Shown: positions 18,470-27,547 of the stretch, piece by piece | Layout: each line of letters opens with the position of its first letter | Position numbering within the stretch: the first letter of the stretch is position 1 | Source: Caulobacteraceae bacterium | Lineage (GTDB): Bacteria > Pseudomonadota > Alphaproteobacteria > Caulobacterales > Aquidulcibacteraceae | DNA length: 64,000 nt | Assembly: GCA_009773335.1 (NCBI GenBank) | Contig: WRPF01000017.1 | Span: 1-64,000, forward strand | Direction: 5' to 3' | Made by a program: the position numbers and the translations under genes | Notes under the pieces: model-generated | What the model was told of the DNA's origin: nothing | Databases searched by the model: none | What the model saw: only the letters and a program-made list of their open reading frames with translations

Positions 18470-18655
18470 TCGCGACGGTCTTCCGCAAGGAAGCGCAAAA
18501 GGGAACGCGGTGAGAGGCGCCATGCCTCAAGTCCGCGGCTGTGCCCGCAACTGTCAGCGGCGAGCGATCCGCCCATCGGCCATTTGGCCAGCCACTGGGG
18601 TTTTCCCGGGAAGGCGGCGGAAAGCAGAGACCCGCGAGCCAGGAGACCTGCCGTT
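18470..18655 (+). ncRNA. Cobalamin (AdoCbl-type) riboswitch
   Basis: The elements occur in the right order: AAAAGGGAA at 18497-18505, then GCGGCTGTGCCCGCAACTGT (18535-18554), GCCACTG at 18591-18597, and the B12 box AGCCAGGAGACCTGCC at 18637-18652. The btuB-like receptor starts about 160 bp downstream, so repression of receptor expression by cobalamin is expected. I did not identify the expression-platform hairpin. Exact ends are approximate. Confidence 0.93.
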
Positions 18656-18815
18656 GCAGTCGCTCACGCCCGGACCGGGTTCAGTCCAGGGCAAGCGGGT
18701 CACACCCGTCGATGCGGCGTTCGAAGGCCGGCCTGGCCGCGCGGATGGTCCGCGCGCGTCGCTACGTCTTCGGCGTGCAAGCGCGGGCCGCGCAGCGCCG
18801 ATGGGAGCTGAACGC

Positions 18816-20753
18816 ATGTCTCGTATTTCCGCACGTCTTCTCGCTGGGGCCTGCATCGCAGCGCTAGCGGCCTATGCAACGCCCGCCCTCGCCGCAGAGG
18901 CGGGTGAAATCGTCGTCACAGCAACACGCACTCCCACCGAGGTTGAACGCCTTCCCGCCCGCGTCGAGGTGATTGATCGCGAGGAGATCGAGTCGAAGGG
19001 ACTGCTCACGCTGGCCGATGCGCTGCGCCAGGCGCCGGGCGTCACCGTCGCTTCGACAGGTCAGCCCGGCGCACAGACGTCGGTTTTCCTGCGCGGCGCG
19101 AACTCCAAGCACACGCTGGCGCTGTTCGACGGCATCCGCCTGAACGACCCGACCGCGCCCAACGGCCAGTATGATTTCGGCCAGGACACGCTGGGCGATC
19201 TCGAGCGCGTGGAAGTGCTGCGTGGCGCCGCCTCCTCGATCTACGGCTCGGACGCCATCGGCGGCGTGGTGAACCTCGTGCCGCGACGCGGCGCCGACAA
19301 GGCGTTCGCACCTTTCTTCGACGTTTCCGCAGGAGCGTTTGAATCGTATCGCGGCCTGCTCGGCGCGGCGGGCACGATCGATGCGCTCTCCTATGGCGCC
19401 ACAGTCGACGCGTTCACCACGGACGGTTTCGATCAGGTTCCCGAACGATTCGCCACCCACACCGGCGACAAGGACGGGTCCGACATCCGCACGTTCACGG
19501 GCACGGCGGCCTATGCGGTGACAGAAGCGTTGAGCCTCGACGCGCTGGTGCGGCATCGCTCGTCACGCGCGGATTTCGACACCTTCTCCGGCGGGCCCTT
19601 CTTCAGCCTGCGCGCCGACGATCCGGATCTCGAAATCGACAGCGACGACTACACCGTCTGGCGTGTGGGCGGCTCGCTGAAAGCAGGCGGCTTCACCACG
19701 CGCCTCTCCGGCGGCCAGGTGAGCAACAAGCGCGAAGAGCATGACGGCGGCGTGACCACCACCCGCGTCGAGGGTGAACGCAACTTCGTTGATCTCACCT
19801 CTACCATCGCCCGCCACCGGCTCGGATTTCTGAAGGACGCCGCGCTGACGTTCGGCGCGCAATATTCGAGTGAGAGCACGGACAACTCGTCCACCCTATT
19901 CACCAACGCCCTGTCTGCGGAAGAGGACAGTCACGCTGTGTTTGCCGTCGGTCACAGCCGCATAGGCGCGGGCACGGATATGGCTCTTTCCCTGCGCTGG
20001 GACGACAACGAGAACTTCGGCAGCCAGACGACCTACACCGTGGGCGCGAGCCAGGACTTCTCGTCGTTCAACGCGCCGGTGCGGCTCTACGCGTCCTGGG
20101 GGGTCTCCTACAAGGCGCCGACGCTGTCGGAACGCTTCGGCACCAATTTCTTCAACATCGGCAACCCGAACCTTGCCCCCGAAGAGGGAACCTCGGCGGA
20201 GATCGGCTTCGATTACGCGCCGCTGGCCGCGCTCTCGCTCGGCGCGACATATTTCGACACCGAGATCGACAACCTGATCGAGTACAATTTCGGCTCGCTG
20301 CAGAACATCAACATCGGACGCGCGAAGATCGACGGTTTTGAAGCCTACGTGCGTCACGCCATCGGTGATCGCGCGTCCCTGCGCCTCGACTATACGTTCA
20401 CCGACGCGCGCGCGACATCCTCGCCGGGAGCCCCGCGTCTCGCGCGCCGGGCCCCGCACGCGTGGTCGCTCGCAGGTGACGTGCGGATCACGGAGAATCT
20501 GAGACTCAACGCCGGCTGGACCTGGACGTCCTCGCGCGTCGATGTGATCTACGACAACACAGGAGACTTCGTGTCAGGCGCGGGCCGCAACCCGGGCCAT
20601 GACTTCGGCGCCCTCGCGCTGACCTACGCCGTCACGGATGCGATTTCGGTCTACGCCGCAGCGCGCAACGTGAGCGACACGGCGTACGAAGACCCGAACG
20701 CCTTCGCCGGCGCGCCGCGCAGCGTGACGGTGGGCATCAGAGGAACGTTCTGA
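18816..20753 (+). CDS. btuB: TonB-dependent vitamin B12 receptor, BtuB-like
   Basis: 645 residues from the ATG at 18816; upstream in-frame ATGs lie within the riboswitch. Signal peptide ends PALA. TonB box EIVVTATR, plug domain (LADALRQAPGVTV, VFLRGANSKHTLALFDGIRLNDP, VEVLRGAASSIYGSDAIGGVVN), then a 22-strand-type barrel ending in GIRGTF with terminal Phe. The riboswitch and the plug sequence both point to cobalamin import through the outer membrane. No btuCDF or cob genes follow. It is convergent with ccr and close to the B12-dependent mutase ecm. Confidence 0.93.
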   Translation: MSRISARLLAGACIAALAAYATPALAAEAGEIVVTATRTPTEVERLPARVEVIDREEIESKGLLTLADALRQAPGVTVASTGQPGAQTSVFLRGANSKHTLALFDGIRLNDPTAPNGQYDFGQDTLGDLERVEVLRGAASSIYGSDAIGGVVNLVPRRGADKAFAPFFDVSAGAFESYRGLLGAAGTIDALSYGATVDAFTTDGFDQVPERFATHTGDKDGSDIRTFTGTAAYAVTEALSLDALVRHRSSRADFDTFSGGPFFSLRADDPDLEIDSDDYTVWRVGGSLKAGGFTTRLSGGQVSNKREEHDGGVTTTRVEGERNFVDLTSTIARHRLGFLKDAALTFGAQYSSESTDNSSTLFTNALSAEEDSHAVFAVGHSRIGAGTDMALSLRWDDNENFGSQTTYTVGASQDFSSFNAPVRLYASWGVSYKAPTLSERFGTNFFNIGNPNLAPEEGTSAEIGFDYAPLAALSLGATYFDTEIDNLIEYNFGSLQNINIGRAKIDGFEAYVRHAIGDRASLRLDYTFTDARATSSPGAPRLARRAPHAWSLAGDVRITENLRLNAGWTWTSSRVDVIYDNTGDFVSGAGRNPGHDFGALALTYAVTDAISVYAAARNVSDTAYEDPNAFAGAPRSVTVGIRGTF

Positions 20754-20758
20754 ATAGG

Positions 20759-22036
20759 TTACGCCGCGCCGCTGGCTTCGAGGACATCCTCATAGGTCCG
20801 CAAGCCGCTGCGCGGCGCGCTGACGAGGACGGCCATGTTGCCGGGCGCGTGCTGGTTATCGAGCATCTTCTCGTGGGCGTCGGGAATCCGCGCCCACGGG
20901 AAGACTTCCGACATGGCGGGATCGATGCGGCGGTCGATGACGAGCTGGTTGGCCTGCGACGCGTGATAGAGATGCGCGAAGTGAGAGCCCTGCACGCGCT
21001 TCTGGTGCATCCAGAGATAGCGCGCGTCCATTGTCAGGTTGTAGCCCGTCGTGCCGGCGCAGATGACGACCATGCCACCCCGCTTCACGACGCGCACGGA
21101 GACCGGGAAGGTCGATTCACCGGGGTGCTCGAACACGATATCGGGGTCTTTGCCGCCGGTGACGGCGCGCAGCGCCTTCCCGAACTTGCCGACCTCTTTC
21201 ATGTACTCCGCGAAGCCCTCGCCGTTCACTTTCGGCAGCTGACCCCAGCAGTTGAAATCCTTGCGGTTAATGACCGCCTTCGCTCCCATCGAGAGCACAT
21301 AGTCGATCTTCGATTCATCGCTGACGACGCCGATGGCGTGCGCGCCGCTGACCGCGCACAGCTGAGTCGCGAAGACCCCGAGACCACCCGAGGCCCCCCA
21401 CACCAGCACGTTCTGACCGGGCCGCAGCACGTTCGGCCGCCAGCCGAACAACATCCGGTAAGCGGTGGCGAGCGTCAGCGTGTAACAGGCGCTTTCTTCC
21501 CACGTGAGATGCTGCGGACGCGGCATCATCTGGCGCGCCTGCACCTTGCAGAACTGGGCGAAGCTGCCGTCCGTCGTCTCGTAGCCCCAGATGCGCTGGC
21601 TGGGCGAGAACATCGGGTCGCCGCCGTTGCACTCCTCGTCGTCGCCGTCGTCCTGGTTGCAGTGGATGACGACCTCGTCGCCCGGCTTCCACCGCTTCAC
21701 CTTCGCGCCCACGGCCCAGACAATGCCCGCTGCGTCGGAGCCGGCCACGTGATAGGGCTGCTTGTGAACGTCGAGCACGCTGATCGGCTCGCCGAGCGCG
21801 GCCCAGACGCCGTTGTAGTTCACGCCTGCGGCCATCACGAGCACGAGGGTTTCGTCCTCGCCGAGGGTCGGCGTCGGCACGACTTCAAGCTGCATGGCCT
21901 TGGCCGGACGGCCGTGACGCTCCTTGCGGATGGCCCAGGCCCACATGGTCTTGGGCACATGGTAGGCAGGCGGAATCTCGCCGACGTCGTAGAGATCCTT
22001 CACCAGCGTAGGCTTCGCCTGCGTATTGCCCGCCAT
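20759..22036 (-). CDS. ccrA: Crotonyl-CoA carboxylase/reductase
   Basis: 425-residue medium-chain dehydrogenase family enzyme that reductively carboxylates crotonyl-CoA to ethylmalonyl-CoA with NADPH and CO2. Features: KTMWAWAIRKERHG near the start, GSDAAGIVWAVG, the nucleotide-binding VWGASGGLGVFA, NRKDFNCWGQLP and IVFEHPGESTFPVSV, all characteristic of Ccr. The start at 22036 has GGAGGA 6-8 bp upstream. It is the key enzyme of the ethylmalonyl-CoA pathway (acetyl-CoA assimilation without isocitrate lyase); the next pathway enzyme but one, ecm, lies 1 kb away on the other strand. Confidence 0.96.
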   Translation of the reverse strand: MAGNTQAKPTLVKDLYDVGEIPPAYHVPKTMWAWAIRKERHGRPAKAMQLEVVPTPTLGEDETLVLVMAAGVNYNGVWAALGEPISVLDVHKQPYHVAGSDAAGIVWAVGAKVKRWKPGDEVVIHCNQDDGDDEECNGGDPMFSPSQRIWGYETTDGSFAQFCKVQARQMMPRPQHLTWEESACYTLTLATAYRMLFGWRPNVLRPGQNVLVWGASGGLGVFATQLCAVSGAHAIGVVSDESKIDYVLSMGAKAVINRKDFNCWGQLPKVNGEGFAEYMKEVGKFGKALRAVTGGKDPDIVFEHPGESTFPVSVRVVKRGGMVVICAGTTGYNLTMDARYLWMHQKRVQGSHFAHLYHASQANQLVIDRRIDPAMSEVFPWARIPDAHEKMLDNQHAPGNMAVLVSAPRSGLRTYEDVLEASGAA

Positions 22037-22266
22037 GACCTTCCTCCAGAAACCGCCGCAGCTCTTCACCGGCTCCCTTGAGGGGCGCGACGGCTTGCGC
22101 GTCATTTCGCAAGCGCACAGATTGCGCCGCACTGCAGCATTACGCAACGGTCGTATTTGGTCGGTAGTGACAAGTCCGCACGAAATGTGCCCTCGGGGCA
22201 ACATTTTGCCGTCAAGGGCGCAAAATTAGTGCTTAACGAGGGCGCCAGAGGGAGGGTCGAGAGCGC
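22037..22266. promoter_or_regulatory. Divergent spacer upstream of ccrA with two inverted repeats
   Basis: Between divergent starts lie AAATGT-N12-ACATTT (22183-22206, with GCCC/GGGC extending the arms inward) and ATTTTGC-N10-GCAAAAT (22203-22226, perfect 7-bp arms). The second recalls the TTTGC-type half-sites of short-chain acyl-CoA regulators (RamB/ScfR family), which is a guess. No promoter could be assigned firmly. Confidence 0.4.
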
Positions 22267-22965
22267 ATGGGCGAACTTCGGACCATCGGCCTGCTGGCCG
22301 GCTCGCTCGCTTTGGCGGGGATCGGGCTCGGCGTCCTCTGGACGGGCGAAGGTGCGATGCGGGCCCTGGGGCTGACGGGCGCCGCGATTTTCACCGGCGC
22401 CGCGATTGTCGCCGCGATCCGGCTCCTGCCGACCGAGACGCCCCGCCCCGACGCCCATGGCGTGACCATGATCCTGCCGAGCCGGGCGCGGCTTGCGGGG
22501 CTCACCATCGCAGCGGTGCTGCTGGCGGCCGCGTGTCCGCAGATCGCAGCGCTCGCATCGACGGGCGGCGGTCCCTTCACGGTCTGGCTCGCCCTGATCG
22601 GCGCGGTGTTCTTTGGCCTGTGCGCGCTCGCCGGCGTGATCCGCCTGCTGCGGCCGACGGCGCTCTACCGGCTCGACCACGTGGGCATCGCCGGCCTGCA
22701 GGGACGCGAATGGTTCGTGCCATGGCGAGCCGTGCGCGGGATCGATCCGCTTGGCGCGAACGGCGAGTTTTTCCTGTCGCTGGACATCGACCCAGCAGCC
22801 AACGTCGCCAGCACCCCCTTTTACGCAGTCGGCGCCAAGCAGCCAGGCGGGCGCGGCGGCGCGGTCACCATCGGCCCGCAGGGGTCATCGGTGCGCTTCG
22901 ACGAATTCGCCGAACTGGTGCAGCGCTACTGGGAACGCGGCCGACTGATGCGGGCGCACAACTGA
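22267..22965 (+). CDS. Unrecognised membrane protein with C-terminal PH-like domain
   Basis: 232 residues. Hydrophobic segments at about residues 5-26, 35-54, 76-95 and 105-126, then a soluble C-terminal domain (ALYRLDHVGIAGLQGREWFVPW, GPQGSSVRFDEFAELVQRYW). The domain order resembles STM3941-like or bacterial PH-domain membrane proteins. It is divergent from ccrA and 71 bp before ecm. The coding look is good (strong GC3, few rare codons), but I cannot name a function. Confidence 0.75.
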   Translation: MGELRTIGLLAGSLALAGIGLGVLWTGEGAMRALGLTGAAIFTGAAIVAAIRLLPTETPRPDAHGVTMILPSRARLAGLTIAAVLLAAACPQIAALASTGGGPFTVWLALIGAVFFGLCALAGVIRLLRPTALYRLDHVGIAGLQGREWFVPWRAVRGIDPLGANGEFFLSLDIDPAANVASTPFYAVGAKQPGGRGGAVTIGPQGSSVRFDEFAELVQRYWERGRLMRAHN

Positions 22966-23036
22966 TCGGCGCAATGCGTGCGCTTCTCTTGCAGTGCAAC
23001 ATGGGTTGAGGTCTCCTGACCTCCGGAGACTGATCG

Positions 23037-25049
23037 ATGGCCGCAACGTCCACATCCTCGGACAAACCGTTCCAGCACGCGCCGGACGCGCCGTGGATCT
23101 TCCGCACCTATGCGGGGCACTCGACGCCGAAGGAGTCCAACAAGCTCTATCGCGCCAATCTCGCGAAGGGCCAGACGGGCCTGTCCGTCGCCTTCGACCT
23201 GCCGACGCAGACCGGTTACGACAGCGACCACATTCTCGCGCGCGGGGAAGTGGGCAAGGTCGGCGTGCCGGTGGGCCATCTCGGCGACATGCGCGCGCTG
23301 TTCGACGGCATTCCCCTCGACAAGATGAATACGTCCATGACGATCAACGCGCCGGCGGCGTGGCTGCTCGCGTTGTACGTGGCGCTCGCGGACGAAACGA
23401 ACGCGAGCCGCAAGGCGCTGCAGGGCACCACGCAGAACGACGTGGTGAAGGAGTATCTCTCGCGCGGCACCTACATCTTCCCGCCGGCGCCGTCGCTGAA
23501 GCTGACGGCGGACACCATCGCGTGGTGCCTCTACGAGACGCCGAAGTGGAACCCGACGAACATCTGCTCCTACCACCTGCAGGAGGCTGGCGCCACGCCA
23601 GAACAGGAGCTCGCTTTCGCCCTCGCCACCGCCATCGCCGTGCTCGACGAGGTAAAAGCGCGCGGCGAGATTTCGGATGCGGACTTCCCGCTCGTCTTTT
23701 CGCGCATATCCTTCTTCGTAAACGCGGGGCTGCGGTTCATCACCGAGACCTGCAAGATGCGCGCGTTCAACGTGCTGTGGGATGAACTCGCGCAGACGCG
23801 CTATGGCGTCACCGACCCGAAGCTGCGCCGCTTCCGCTATGGCGTGCAGGTGAACTCGCTGGGGCTGACGGAGCCGCAGGCGGAGAACAACGTCTATCGC
23901 ATCCTGCTGGAAATGCTGGCGGTGACGCTCTCGAAGGACGCGCGCGCGCGCGCCGTGCAGCTGCCGGCATGGAACGAAGCGCTGGGCCTGCCGCGGCAGT
24001 GGGACCAGCAATGGTCGCTGCGCATGCAGCAGATCCTCGCCTACGAAACCGATCTTCTCGAATTCGAGGACATCTTCGAAGGCAGCCACGTCATCGAAGC
24101 CAAGACGCGCGAACTGGTCGAGGGCGCGAAGGCGGAACTGAAACTCATCGAGGGCATGGGCGGCGCGGTGGCGGCGGTGGAGCGCGGCTACATGAAGGAA
24201 GCGCTGGTCAACTCGAACCGCCTGCGCGTCGGCGCCATCGAGCGCGGCGACATCAAGGTCGTCGGCGTCAACGCCTGGACCGAAAGCGAACCCTCCCCGC
24301 TCTACGGCGCCGAGGAAGGCGCGGGCTCCATCGAGAAGATCGGCGAGCACGTGGAAGGCGAACAGATCGCGCGGTTGAAAGCGTGGCGGAACGCCCGCGA
24401 TGCGAAGGCCGTCGATGCGGCGCTTGCCGCCCTTGCCGCGGCAGCGCAGGAAGACCGCAACATCATGGAGCCGTCCATCGCCTGCGCGAAAGTGGGCGTG
24501 ACCACCGGCGAGTGGGGCGAAACGCTGCGCCGCGTGTACGGCGAATTCCGCGCGCCGACGGGTGTTGCACTGGTTGTCTCAAGCGACGGCGACGAGGATA
24601 TCGAGAAGGTGAAGGCCGATGTGGCCGCGCTTTCGGAAAAGCTCGGCCGCAGCCTCACCTTCCTCGTCGGCAAGCCCGGCCTCGACGGCCACTCCAACGG
24701 CGCCGAACAGATCGCCGCGCGCGGCCGCGCCGTGGGCATGGAGGTCGTCTACGAAGGCATTCGCCTGACGCCCGCCGAAATCGTCGCCGCCGCAAAGGAG
24801 AAACGCGCGCACGTGATCGGGCTCTCCATTCTCTCCGGCTCCCATCTCGATCTCGTGCGCGACGTGGTGCGTCTGCTGCGCGAAGCGGGTCTCGAGAGAA
24901 CACCCGTCGTCGTCGGCGGCATCATCCCGCCGGCGGACGCGCTCGCGCTGAAGCAGATGGGGGTCGCTGGCGTCTACACGCCGAAGGATTTCAGGATCAC
25001 CGAAATCATGGGCGACGTGGTGAAGCTTGTGGAAAAGGCGAACGGGTGA
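23037..25049 (+). CDS. ecm: Ethylmalonyl-CoA mutase (B12-dependent)
   Basis: 670 residues. Converts (2R)-ethylmalonyl-CoA to methylsuccinyl-CoA using adenosylcobalamin. N-terminal catalytic barrel: PWIFRTYAGHSTPKESN, LSVAFDLPTQTGYDSDH and NTSMTINAPA. C-terminal B12-binding domain has DGHSNG at about residue 548 (the DxHxxG cobalt ligand), GLSILSGSH and VVGGIIPP. Length and the N-terminal sequence fit Ecm/MeaA better than methylmalonyl-CoA mutase. A CGGAGA ribosome site precedes the ATG. Its GNAT neighbour overlaps at GTGA. Confidence 0.94.
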   Translation: MAATSTSSDKPFQHAPDAPWIFRTYAGHSTPKESNKLYRANLAKGQTGLSVAFDLPTQTGYDSDHILARGEVGKVGVPVGHLGDMRALFDGIPLDKMNTSMTINAPAAWLLALYVALADETNASRKALQGTTQNDVVKEYLSRGTYIFPPAPSLKLTADTIAWCLYETPKWNPTNICSYHLQEAGATPEQELAFALATAIAVLDEVKARGEISDADFPLVFSRISFFVNAGLRFITETCKMRAFNVLWDELAQTRYGVTDPKLRRFRYGVQVNSLGLTEPQAENNVYRILLEMLAVTLSKDARARAVQLPAWNEALGLPRQWDQQWSLRMQQILAYETDLLEFEDIFEGSHVIEAKTRELVEGAKAELKLIEGMGGAVAAVERGYMKEALVNSNRLRVGAIERGDIKVVGVNAWTESEPSPLYGAEEGAGSIEKIGEHVEGEQIARLKAWRNARDAKAVDAALAALAAAAQEDRNIMEPSIACAKVGVTTGEWGETLRRVYGEFRAPTGVALVVSSDGDEDIEKVKADVAALSEKLGRSLTFLVGKPGLDGHSNGAEQIAARGRAVGMEVVYEGIRLTPAEIVAAAKEKRAHVIGLSILSGSHLDLVRDVVRLLREAGLERTPVVVGGIIPPADALALKQMGVAGVYTPKDFRITEIMGDVVKLVEKANG

Positions 25050-25795
25050 ACACATTCGATCTCGAACGCCTGTTGCTGGCCGCATGGCCCGCGCGTGAGA
25101 CGACATCGCTGCACGGCTGGACCGTGCTCACCGATGGCGGTGTGACAGGCCGCCCGAACGCGGTCTCGCCGCTCGCGTTCCACGGTAAGCTCGGCGAGGC
25201 GATCGCTGCGGTGCAGAGCCACTACACCGCGCGCCACATGCGCCCGACATTCCGGATCGCGCGCGGCGCATGTGCGCCGGTGGACCTGCCGGAAGTGCTG
25301 ATCTCGCATGGCTGGAAGCCGACGCAGGAGACGCTCGTGATGACGGCGCCGCTCGCCGACGCGCTGTCGAGGCTCCCGTCCGTCGAAGGCGTCGTGCTGT
25401 CGGAAACCTGCCCACCCGCCGTCGACGCCATCATCCGCGAAACGTCCGCCTCCGCAGTGGAGTACGAGGAACGACGCGGCCTGGCGCTGCGCACGCCGCA
25501 TCCGCGCGCGTTTGCGATGATCGGCGACAGCGACAACGCGCAGGCTATCGGCCTCAGCGTCATCGTCGAAGGCCAGGCCGCCGTCTTCCTGATGCGCACC
25601 CACCCCGCGCACCGCCGCAAGGGCCTGGCGCGGCGCGTGCTTGCTGGTCTGCTCGGCTGGGCGCGCAACAACGGCGCGACGGGCGCGTTCCTGCAGGTCG
25701 AGGCGGACAACAAGCCGGCTGTTTCCCTCTACGAGGCGGCTGCCTTCAAATCGGTCTATTCTTACGACTACTGGCGCGAGGAGACGATTCCATGA
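25046..25795 (+). CDS. GNAT family N-acetyltransferase
   Basis: 249 residues, starting with GTG that overlaps the ecm stop (GTGA). The N-terminal half (FDLERLLLAAWPARET, FRIARGACAPVDLPEVLISHGW) is a degenerate GNAT-like fold. The C-terminal half holds the acetyl-CoA motif A: MRTHPAHRRKGLARRVLAGL (the Q/RxxGxA loop) and VEADNKPAVSLYEAAAFK (motif B). Cytosolic; substrate unknown. Tight coupling with ecm and lepB (ATGA overlap) suggests one transcript, not necessarily one function. Confidence 0.87.
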   Translation: MNTFDLERLLLAAWPARETTSLHGWTVLTDGGVTGRPNAVSPLAFHGKLGEAIAAVQSHYTARHMRPTFRIARGACAPVDLPEVLISHGWKPTQETLVMTAPLADALSRLPSVEGVVLSETCPPAVDAIIRETSASAVEYEERRGLALRTPHPRAFAMIGDSDNAQAIGLSVIVEGQAAVFLMRTHPAHRRKGLARRVLAGLLGWARNNGATGAFLQVEADNKPAVSLYEAAAFKSVYSYDYWREETIP

Positions 25796-26601
25796 CCACG
25801 CCGACACTCACCGATCCGCCTGCGCAGGGCACGCCAGAAGACGCCCCGCTCGCCCAGCGCCTGCTCGGCGAGGCCCGCGAATTCGCGCGCTTCCTCCTGG
25901 TCGCGGCGCCTGCGTATCTCGCGTTCACGACGGTGGCGTTCGCCGCCTACCACATCCCGTCCGAGAGCATGGTGCCGGCGCTTGAGGTCGGCGACCGTGT
26001 GGCCGTCTCCAAGTTCGCGTACGGCTACAGCCGTGAATCGCTGCCGCTGAACATCGGCGCGCTGCTGCCGTCATCGAACACGCGCTTCCTCGGACAGACG
26101 CCGCGCCGGGGCGACGTGATCGTCTTCAAGCATCCGCTTGAGGACAAGGTGATGATCAAGCGGCTCATCGGCCTGCCGGGCGACGAGATCGCGGTGCGCA
26201 ACGGCGTGCTCCTGGTGAACGGCGTCGAGGAACAGCGCAGCGACGGCGAAACGCTCGTGCGTGTCGCGCACGGTGGTGCGCTCGAACAGGCGACTCGCTA
26301 TCGAGAAACACTGCCCGACACGAAGGGCGCGCCGGTCACGCATGCGATCCACGAATTCTCGGACAGCGAGCTGCTCGACGACTTCGGCCCCTATGTCGTA
26401 CCCGCAGGAAACATCTTCGCAATGGGCGACAATCGCGACAACTCGCTCGACAGCCGCTGGGCAGGCATGGGGCCGGTGCCGATGGAAAATCTCATCGGGC
26501 GCGCGGAGACGGTCTATTTCGCGATGCCGCGGTTCGGACGCCAGGTTGGCGTCGAGGCTCCCGCACCGCGCCTGTTCCGACCGCTTTCACCACGCGGATA
26601 G
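25792..26601 (+). CDS. lepB: Signal peptidase I
   Basis: 269 residues. One N-terminal membrane helix (about residues 35-52). Box B IPSESMVPAL carries the catalytic Ser (residue 59). Box D MIKRLIGLPGDEI carries the general-base Lys (about residue 123). Box E GDNRDNSLDSR is present. Cleaves Sec/Tat signal peptides at the periplasmic face. A gene of this class is normally essential; its position behind a GNAT gene rather than lepA or rnc is unusual, so it may be a second copy. Confidence 0.95.
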   Translation: MTTPTLTDPPAQGTPEDAPLAQRLLGEAREFARFLLVAAPAYLAFTTVAFAAYHIPSESMVPALEVGDRVAVSKFAYGYSRESLPLNIGALLPSSNTRFLGQTPRRGDVIVFKHPLEDKVMIKRLIGLPGDEIAVRNGVLLVNGVEEQRSDGETLVRVAHGGALEQATRYRETLPDTKGAPVTHAIHEFSDSELLDDFGPYVVPAGNIFAMGDNRDNSLDSRWAGMGPVPMENLIGRAETVYFAMPRFGRQVGVEAPAPRLFRPLSPRG

Positions 26602-26605
26602 ATCG

Positions 26606-27481
26606 TCAGATCCGCGCGCGCTGCACTGTGTAGACCCCCGCGAGGATCATCACGGCGCCGACGACACCGGCCGCGCCCAGTCCTTCGTTGAACAGCAGCC
26701 AGCCGAACACGGCGGCCGCCACCGGCTGCATCCACAGCAGCACGGTCGAGAGCGTGATCGGCAATTGTCCGAGTCCGTGGGCGATCAGCCCCTGTCCACC
26801 GACATGGATGAAGACGCCGAGCACGACGAGCACGAGCCACCCTTGCGCACTCATGTCAGGGGCGACGAAGGGTTCGCCCATCATCACCGTCGCAACTGCA
26901 GCGACCAGGGCCGCCGCCGCCGTCGTCACGAACATCGCCATCGGCGCACTCACGCGCTCACGCACGCCGCGCAGCAGCAGAAGGTACGCTGCGTACCAGA
27001 CCGCAGACGCCATGCCGAGCAGGTCGCCGCTGAACGTACCCTGCCCGCCCTGCGCGCGTGACCACGACATGAGCCCGGCGCCGATCACCGCGATGCTGGC
27101 GCCGACCAGCCAGGCCACGCCGATGCGCTCGCGAAAGAAGATGAAACCCGCGGCCGCCGCGAGCACCGGCGTCATGTTGGAAAACAGCGTCGCATTGGCC
27201 ACCGTCGTCAGGCCGAGCGCTGCGTGCCACAGCGCCATGTCGAGCGCGAAGCATGCACCGGCGATCGCCAGCAGCCGCACGTCACTGCGCGCCGGCGCCT
27301 GCGCCTTCGCGAGAAACACAATCAACGCCAGCGCCGGCAGCGCGAAGGTGAAGCGCCAGAACGCCGTCGCCTGGGGTCCAAGTTCGGAAAGCCGCATGCC
27401 CACCGGCGCCAGGCCGATGATCATCGCTCCGCCCGCGACCGAGAGGATCGCGCGGGTCCGCTGCGCTGTGGGGGAAGTCAT
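26606..27481 (-). CDS. DMT superfamily transporter, EamA family
   Basis: 291 residues with about ten hydrophobic segments in two EamA repeats. First repeat: GLAPVGMRLSELGPQATAFWRF and NATLFSNMTPVLAAAAGF. Second: GDLLGMASAVWYAAYLLLLRG and LSTVLLWMQPVAAAVFGWLLF. Typical of metabolite exporters; substrate unknown. Convergent with lepB, 4 bp between stops. Confidence 0.92.
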   Translation of the reverse strand: MTSPTAQRTRAILSVAGGAMIIGLAPVGMRLSELGPQATAFWRFTFALPALALIVFLAKAQAPARSDVRLLAIAGACFALDMALWHAALGLTTVANATLFSNMTPVLAAAAGFIFFRERIGVAWLVGASIAVIGAGLMSWSRAQGGQGTFSGDLLGMASAVWYAAYLLLLRGVRERVSAPMAMFVTTAAAALVAAVATVMMGEPFVAPDMSAQGWLVLVVLGVFIHVGGQGLIAHGLGQLPITLSTVLLWMQPVAAAVFGWLLFNEGLGAAGVVGAVMILAGVYTVQRARI

Positions 27482-27547
27482 CGCGGCGATGAAGGGCGGA
27501 ATGCGTGCAAACGCAAGCCCCGCGGCGGTCGTCCCGACGCGGACAGA

